Below, piece after piece: positions 56,882 to 64,000 of a stretch of DNA of 64,000 bases. Below the pieces are notes generated by a model. That model did not search any database. It was given only the letters and a program-made list of their open reading frames with translations, and had not been told where the DNA came from. Position 1 is the stretch's first letter. Each line of letters opens with the position of its first letter. The DNA lies in the NCBI GenBank assembly GCA_964017195.1, contig OZ024894.1, positions 6,627,537-6,691,536 of the forward strand. The letters run 5' to 3'. The DNA comes from Siderastrea radians. Lineage: Eukaryota; Cnidaria; Anthozoa; Scleractinia; Rhizangiidae. The translations under genes and the position numbers were made by a program.

Positions 56882-59800
56882 CCGGCCATTCTGACCCTCC
56901 CCACCCCTAGGTTTCACAAATGTTAGCGCGATCTTCTCTTTTTACGAACCGGCGTGACGAAAAGTGTGATTGTGTGACACAATATTTTGACTATAGCGGT
57001 ACTGGATGACGTAATGTTTAAACTTTGATGGCTCAGCTTATCTTTCTTATCGCTTTATTTGTGCTGAAAAACGCAAAATCACTCAAACGTTGAATGTCGA
57101 TATGAATTCGTCCACAACTGAGAATGCTCACACAGGGACGACGAAGTATTTACTGTTGTGCCTAGACCTTAAATACAAACAGTGAACATAGCAGTAGAAT
57201 CAAAATATAACGCTTGATAAACACGAGCTCGAGCAGATCGTCAGAGTATGGGGCACGTCAAGATATCTCATGACGTGATGTTTAAATCCAGTTTGCTAAC
57301 CCGGTAAACAAGCGAGCGGGGACGAAAGTCGCCCACGTCTTTGAAAGCTAACGCGCCTGTCGAGCCGCAATCGATTTCGCGCTCACTCGCCTGTTTTTCT
57401 TTTCCTTCACTATCTATCTCTGAACGGAAAGTGAGACTGCTCGTAGCCTTTAGCGAACACCACACGCAAACCACACAAATCCGTCGATAATATTCAGATA
57501 TTTTCGTTCTTTCAATGCAAAAAGACTCGTAACACCTGCCTTATTAATTAATCTCCTTATTAGTGACGATTCCTTCGTATCAACTTCTCGCCTCAAATAA
57601 ACACATTTCTCTCCGTTCACAAGAACTAACATGTACTGATGTGCAATCAACTAATATTGCATCATCATACTAGTACCAATTCCTTCTCTTCCTAGCCCAC
57701 GCCGGCAAAACGCAACTGTCCTTTTTGTCCGCTGCGAAATACAAGTTAGCCAATCAGAAACCTTACAATCCACTTCGCAAACCACCCCCCCCCCCACCCC
57801 ATAAAACGCCAAGGGAAACTGCCTCTCACGCAAAACGCAACTTTCAAAGCAAATCACATTCACAGAAGCGTGATATGCTCCTGACATTCACAAATCCTTC
57901 TGACTCCCACATTTTTACACCCCTCAAAATGTCAATCCCAATCAAAAAATACTCCTGCGCTAAAAAAATTTTCACCATAACCACTAACTAGATCAGACAA
58001 CACAGTCAATTTCGCATTCAATCCTATTTTCGCATTCAATCCTATCAAAAATAATGCACGCGCAAGAAGTGGCGCAAGAAGTTCTTGCGCCGCAAGAACA
58101 CGCAAGCCCGCGCAAGAAGTGAAAGTGCTAGGTTTTTGCAGTTTACCCGCAAGAACATTCGAAACGCAAGAAGTTGAAAATCTAGCCGCAAGAAGTTACT
58201 AATGTTACCGCAAGCCACAAGAAGGCACAAGAAGTACTGAGGGTCCAGCCGAAGAAACTTGTAGTGCTCGTGTTAGTGTGAGGTATTGCAAAAGTAATGA
58301 GAGCGAATCTCGCGCTCTATTCTCTTTGAAATATCACCGAGCTTTCGAGCGATTTTTCGCCGTGTTGGCGTGTTGGCGCGACAATTCGCCAAGTCAAGCC
58401 AAAGTTCACAAGGCTAATCAAAAAATCAAGGAAGCAAATGTTCGAACAACCGAAGTATCGAAGAAAATTCACATCACGAAATGGAATATCCGCCAGCTTT
58501 CCGACTGGAAGATAAACACCCGGTAAACATGATCTCCGGCACATGACAAAACATGAACAATTTTTTTAAGAGTGTCTCAGATACAGTGATACGGGTTCAA
58601 CTCAGAACTGACTCAATTCAGTTTTTTATTCCATCCAAGAAATAGAAACAAAAAGGTCCAAAAGCTATAATTGTGGCAAACTGCGCGAACTCTTCTTTGA
58701 CAGGCAAGACAAGATAAGACTTACACATGCAGGAGGTCATGCCATCGCGTGGGTGAAGTCATCAAGAATCCCTGCATCTTTACCAGTTTAATTTCCGAGC
58801 AAAAAAAGGGATACTCGAAGAAATAGCATAGACATATGATTTCAACTACACATTCGCCTTTCGACACAGCTTGCTGCCCGGGGCTTGCTGCCCGGGGCTT
58901 GCTGTCTTGACGGCTTAGAGAACTGCTCATGCATTGCGTTACAAAATGTCATTCAAGCAAATCATACCAAATTTGCATACGGCAGATTTGTGTTTACTCA
59001 GGTTAGAATTGACGTGCCGAATTTCTTTCAGATCGCGGAGTTTTAGTTTCCTTCAGACTTTTTTGGTTTACTTCGAAGATTTAAAATGTGATATCGACTT
59101 CAGCGTAATGAGTGGAACTATTTTTACAAACATAATGTGTTTTTCCAATTAAGACTTCGGGTATTATTTCTTCTCATCTGAGTGACCATGTTCATTTCTC
59201 ACACGTGTGAGCGCAACTAATTAAAAGTATTTGTCCGAGTTTAATATGTTGGTGGAAGTACAGCAACACTGAACAGGTGAATGTCGGTTCTTTAATAATG
59301 TGACTGATGGACTGTGCTTTGCCATTGTTCCTCATTCAAGTGAAATAAATCGAGTGAAATCTTTCGCGCCGCTAAGCGTACCGCATGTCTGGGACTCCGG
59401 GACACATAAACAATAACATACGCGTGCTTCGTTTGAGTCTCGTTTCTCCCTAGCCGTTAAAAAATAACATAGAAGGCGACCAGTGTCAAATTCAGAACCT
59501 AGTGAACTCTTTATCGGATAAAAAATTCAAAACCGAAGAAAAAAACTTACAAGGGACCAAATAAACAACTGATTGCAAGTTACAAAGGCAGCCAATTTCG
59601 AACGTGCCTTGCGCTACAAAGTGGTCTCTTTTTTACCTTCTCCGGGTTCCGGGTTTTAAGATGTTAGCGCAAAGACGTTCTTGCGCTTACTTGCGGTCCA
59701 GATATCTTACCACAAAGAAGTTCTTGCGGTTTTAACTTCTAAACGCAAAGACGTTCTTGCGGCTTGCAGTATTCAAGTGCAGGCATCCTGCAAGTAGCCG

Positions 59801-60117
59801 CAAGAAGTTCTCGGCTTGCGGACGCAAAAAGAAGTTCTTGCGCGTGCATTATTTTTGGGCTGTACTGTACAAAAAACCCCAAACTTAAACAACCCTTCGC
59901 CTTTCATATCTTAAATACCGTAAATTAAAAGACAAAAACATAGGAAGGTAACATTCAGAAGACTAATATGCGCATGCGTCTTATATAAGACAGTACCGCT
60001 CTTGAGTACCCGTACCACAAGCTTTACAGCACTTTCTTCGTATGTTAAGCCAACTTGCTTTCACCAAAAACCGTGTCCATTTTATAAACCGGCCGTCGCC
60101 ATCATGGCGACGGCCGG
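56882..60117. mobile_element. TTAA-flanked insertion in Penelope-like element
   Basis: TTAA at 56878-56881 and 60118-60121 flanks ends reading CCGGCC on both sides (CCGGCCATTCTG on the left, CCGGCCGTCGCCATGATGG reverse-complemented on the right). Only about 6 bp of the ends match beyond TTAA. The right end also carries a perfect small hairpin (GGCCGTCGCC..GGCGACGGCC). Host sequence on both sides reads as one basic ORF. No transposase is seen. The boundary call is moderate because the matching ends are short. Confidence 0.55.
58046..59857. mobile_element. Element with GCAAGAAGTTCTTGCG subterminal repeats
   Basis: Inverted ends CAAAAATAATGCACGCGCAA lie at 58046 and, reverse-complemented, at 59857. 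Both subterminal zones (58060-58240 and 59660-59845) are packed with GCAAGAAGTTCTTGCG half-sites and full palindromes, about ten on each side. The 1.4-kb middle has no transposase. Such arrays usually serve as transposase binding sites. The superfamily is not assigned; no clear target duplication. Confidence 0.75.
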
Positions 60118-60120
60118 TTA

Positions 60121-62277
60121 ACAAAGTTAACAGCCTCAAGCAAACCAGCCAACACAAAGGATACTCCTTAAAAAAGCGCCTTAATTCTCTGCACTCCAAC
60201 CTCCAACTTTTCCTTCAACAATTAAAAAGCAGGCAAAACCTCTCCAAACACAACACTGCAATCCTACTTCACCAACAAACTGTATCTGCACGAAAGATCC
60301 AACTGGAACAAGAACGAATTAAACTACAATCTATACTAACAAAATCCATAATTTCACTGAAACACAACTCCCAGAAGAAGTCACCAACCTACTCAATAAA
60401 GGAACAACCTTCATCCCTACCCAAGAAAACTTCAACCCTCTCAAACTAAGCCGCACTATATCTTCAGAAATCAACCCAGCCCTCGAACGTATAATCAAGA
60501 GACCAGCTCAATCCTCCTATACCTCCAAGATCAAATCATCTCGCAACAAAAAAAGAACAAAACCATATACAAAGAACAATCCCATTAAACTTCTTCGAGA
60601 AGAACAACTTAAACCTAACTTTAATTTTCACCTTATTGATTACGTCCATAACACAATTTCATACACCAAGCATTATCTACCATCCACAAATCTCAACAAA
60701 CTCATACAACCACATCATACTAACATTACACCTTCAACCACAGAACACATTCTCAAACTTCAAAACAGCACAGACATCATCATTACACAAACTGACAAAA
60801 ACATGGGATGGGCACTTGTGCCTATCTCATCGTTTACAAACGAATACAACCGACACTTTACAGACACTCATACATACAAACTTGTGAGCAACTTTGACAT
60901 CAAACAACACGTTACAAACTGCAACCAACTATTACAAAAACTAAACTGAATCACGGTTCAAAGGACTTATGACACCAGACAAACAAACATTACTCAACTC
61001 CAATTCAACACACTCAACAACCTACAAATACCTTACAAGAAATTGCTACCAAAAGTACACAAACTGGCGTCAACAGCTTCTACTTCAAACCTCAAAGACC
61101 TAACTGGACGACCTATTATAACAGCACATTCCTGGACAACCTCTAACCCGTCACGACTTTTAGGAACTGAACTTGACACTATTATTTTACAACTGAAAGA
61201 CCTTTTTGCTACAAAAAACATACATTTTCCTTTAATTTACAACTCAACAGAACTGACAGACCTTTTACAACAACAACACATCTCAGACATTGACAAATAC
61301 TGTTTAAAAACATTTGACTTCACTTCACTTTACACTAAAATCTCATATCAAGACACTATTCATGCCATCATCACCAGCTGCACGCTTCTTAACCTCCCTA
61401 ACTCTTACCGCGATTTTTTACTTAATCTTAACAGTTTCATTAATAACCGTAATTTTTTCACTGCTGGTAATAACATCTACCAGCAAACACAAGGTGTTGC
61501 CATGGGCAGCTACCACAGCAGGCAAATCACCGACCTTGCGCTACTAATTAGCGAATTTAACATTTTTAGTACTTTTAACACTAATGGCATTTTTATTTTT
61601 CGCGCTACATTGATGATGGTTTTATGCTTACTAACTACGCTAATCGTAACCAAATAATTACTAACCTCATCTCATCATATCGAACACAAATCCCAATCAC
61701 ATTCACATCCAACCACCATTCAGTCAATTATCTCGACCTTACCATATCACTCAATCATCACACAATCATGTACCACAAAATCCATTATCAAATCTATCAA
61801 AAACCACACCACAAATACAAGTATCCTCATTTCTCATCAAACCATCCTCAACACATTTTCGCAGGCATCATCAAGACTGAAACAACACGATACAGCAGAC
61901 TCTCCTCGACTTTTGACGATTACAACTTTATACGCAAACTATTTACACTCAGACTTACTACCTTGGACTACCCAACCAAACTAATCAACGACAACTCTTT
62001 CCCCTTTCTCCCCTACAACAGCCACAAACGAAGAACGAAAAACAAACAGAATAGACAGACCAAACAATACACAACTACTGTCTATTACAAAACAAAATAC
62101 AACAAACATGCTCGAACTGACAGAATCGTACAACATATACTACACAAATACCACAACAAACACCTCCCGAAACTAACAAAAGCCTACTGTAACACCACCA
62201 AACTACATACCATGCTGCTCACAAACAAACAACTGCACAGCAAACTCATCCATGCCAAGACTCCCCACACATCTTAA
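60121..62277 (+). pseudogene. Penelope-like reverse transcriptase without GIY-YIG
   Basis: Frames joined in order give a basic N-part (KVNSLKQTSQ), then LPEEVTNLLNKGTTFIPTQ, TDKNMGWALVPISSF, LLPKVHKL..GRPIITAHS, FDFTSLYTKISY, QGVAMGSYHSRQI, the catalytic YIDD (61606-61617), YLDLTI, YQIYQKPHHKY, SSNHPQHIFAGIIKTETTRYSRLSS and a basic tail ending PHTS at 62277. LPKxHK, GVAMGS and S-HP-H-x-GIIK-E-x-R are Penelope-group RT signatures. The tail is short and lacks the GIY-YIG endonuclease. Lesions: frameshift near 60350, TGA at 60947, frameshift near 61605. Pro/Thr/His/Asn-rich, with many ACA and CAC codons. The copy is dead but its catalytic motif is intact. Confidence 0.85.
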
Positions 62278-63536
62278 TACTACACTCAATCACTTCACTA
62301 ACAAATTTACAATTGATTAAGATATACTCTGATTAATATCCAATGTTTACTTAGCACACGAGATGCTGTTATAAGACAGCTAAAACCAAATCTAAACATG
62401 CAATTGAACTCCATTCATGCAAATTTAATATGAATATTTTCCGTAATTATCACATTATATTTTCACAGATAACTACCTTGACAATAGCGTCACGAAGACT
62501 ACGATATGTTAGTTTTTATCATTCATTTTTACTCGTCTATGTTTTAGCAAACCAATATTGATGTCATTTAAAAACATAGTTTTAGCATTTATAACCAAAA
62601 AAGTGTTACTGTGACTCTATATATAGATATGTAAGTATACAGTTATTTATCAATAATTGAAACTTTCCTCAAAATTCAACATCTGTAAATAACAAAAAGC
62701 TTCTATCAATTTAATATTGTTAACAAATTTCATGAATTTAACTTTACAATTAAATTAATTTTAAACTCATATTTGACTTCGTTTATTTTATTCCCTTGTT
62801 TGTTCGTTGCCTTAATTAAATTTAGGTACTCAACCGGACGCCAACAAAAAACCTTGCCAATTAAGAATTTTGAAGCAAAGAACGAGATAAATATGATAGA
62901 AATCTGTTATGAATCGTATTTTCTCTCAGATCCAGAAGTTTCAGGCCTACTATATATCTTAGTTATAAGTTTATTACACATATAAGTTACTACTGTTGAT
63001 CTGAGATGAGAACCACGAAAACAGAGGAACCCCAAAATATTCAAGAATTATTTTCCACCAATTGGGGTTTGTATTACAAAACAGATACTAACCTAATATT
63101 TAACTTTCACGTAACGATATAAAATACATACTCACTTTTCTCAGACATCCAGATGCCTCTCACTTTGGTACAACTTATCTCCAAAAGAACGAACAAATGG
63201 CGACGCATCAATCCACCATATCTCCAAGCACGTACGGGCGCCTGCATTCAGCAACCTACCCCTTCTCTTCACAAACAGATGATTGTTTTCTCCACCTACA
63301 TAATAGCGAATTCCAATCTTTTTCCATTATCATTACAATCAACATACTATTTCGAAAGATGGAAAACCACATAAACAGGTTCCATTCATCGAACACATCC
63401 TTACAAACCGCCATTTTGCTTTCTGGAAGAGCAATCCTGGGACGAGGTTACCATAGCAACCAACTCGTCACCAAAGTCACGTCATTTTGGCGTCAGCTTT
63501 AAAAAAATTTTTCTTCTTCGCAACATAATATGTACT
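62278..63536. other. Unassigned AT-rich region
   Basis: No supported gene. The first part may be the 3' region of the Penelope-like element. Open frames at 62773-62985 and 63153-63502 have no recognisable motifs. Confidence 0.35.
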
Positions 63537-63674
63537 TATTGACTGAGTGGGAGGGCCAGACGGGAAAATATTTGGCTCGAGGTCAGGACGAACGGACCGA
63601 GCGGAGCGAGGTCCGTGCGTCCTGACCGAGAGCCAAATATTTTCCCGTCCGGCCCGACCTAACTCAGTCAATAA
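63537..63674. mobile_element. Foldback MITE, 138-bp hairpin
   Basis: TTATTGACTGAGTGGGAGGG pairs with CCCGACCTAACTCAGTCAATAA, and the arms continue through GACGGGAAAATATTTGGCTC and GTCAGGACG..CGGACC around a GAGCGGAGCGAG loop. Arms about 60 bp. Overlapping open frames on the minus strand are by-products. Confidence 0.9.
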
Positions 63675-64000
63675 GCATTTTATCATATGACCACTGAATT
63701 TTTTTTGTCTTTCTTTCGTGGATACAGACGCGGCGGCCCGTTTCGCGCGCATTTTGAAAAGCCAATGGTAGCTTATAATTTGTTTGGGAAGCCAGTAAAG
63801 TGCATTTGAACTGCGATGTGCGTACATTTTTGAACTTCTGTTAAAATTGTCAACCAAATCTCCGAGTTTTAGCTCCATTCCAAGAAGATTTAAATCCGAC
63901 TAAATTCCTCGTACATGATTGCAGTTAGTAGACATTTCAAAGGAAACGTTTATGAAGGACTACAACAAAGAATTTGCACGACGTTTCGGCTAGTCGTGCT
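63675..64000. other. Unassigned end of window
   Basis: No supported gene. A minus-strand frame to 63878 begins MELKLGDLVDNFN but runs directly into the hairpin element. Confidence 0.35.

Overview
This window reads as nuclear DNA from an invertebrate animal, most likely a cnidarian and plausibly a stony coral. That is an inference from the mix of elements: degenerate LINEs, Penelope-like elements, a restriction-endonuclease-type LINE, many small foldback elements, and a rhodopsin-class receptor of an intronless, motif-divergent type. There is no bacterial or organellar gene order. Most of the window is repeats. Only two loci look like host genes: a multi-exon secreted CUB-domain gene on the minus strand (8923-12230) and an intact intronless G-protein-coupled receptor on the minus strand (50290-51243).

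Layout. 1-8500: the 3' end of a LINE (1209-2197), a foldback element and a second LINE tail, otherwise non-coding. 8500-12300: CUB gene exons with small transposons in the introns. 12500-16600: a tandem repeat, a dispersed element and a broken restriction-endonuclease-type LINE. 16840-17735: the first, very short copy of the receptor 5' end. 17736-36068: a nested insertion with up to five layers. An outer inverted-repeat element holds an inner element with a 7-bp target duplication; inside that lies a LINE, cut in its reverse transcriptase by a TTAA-flanked transposon, which is itself interrupted by a TAA-flanked Harbinger-like element. The same block carries a palindromic 203-bp satellite bounded by (TA)n tracts, a tRNA-like SINE and a Penelope C-terminus.

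36069-53880: a segmental duplication. The unit appears to be receptor - conserved upstream block - tRNA-like sequence - CpG-rich satellite of TCGGCCGA-type units - conserved flank. The receptor is intact in one copy (50290-51243), truncated and frameshifted in another (39209-39800), and reduced to about 15 codons in the third (16840-16884). The third copy was later split from its satellite by the nested insertion.

53880-62280: a Penelope-like element with an upstream ORF, a basic ORF and a reverse transcriptase with a YIDD motif but no visible GIY-YIG domain. It is interrupted by a 3.2-kb TTAA-flanked insertion that carries another element built from GCAAGAAGTTCTTGCG palindromes. 62280-64000: AT-rich DNA ending in a strong 138-bp hairpin element.

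Functionally the genes do not form a pathway. The CUB gene would encode an extracellular protein and the receptor a membrane sensor. The rest records repeated transposition and duplication. All assignments come from reading the sequence; no database search was possible.
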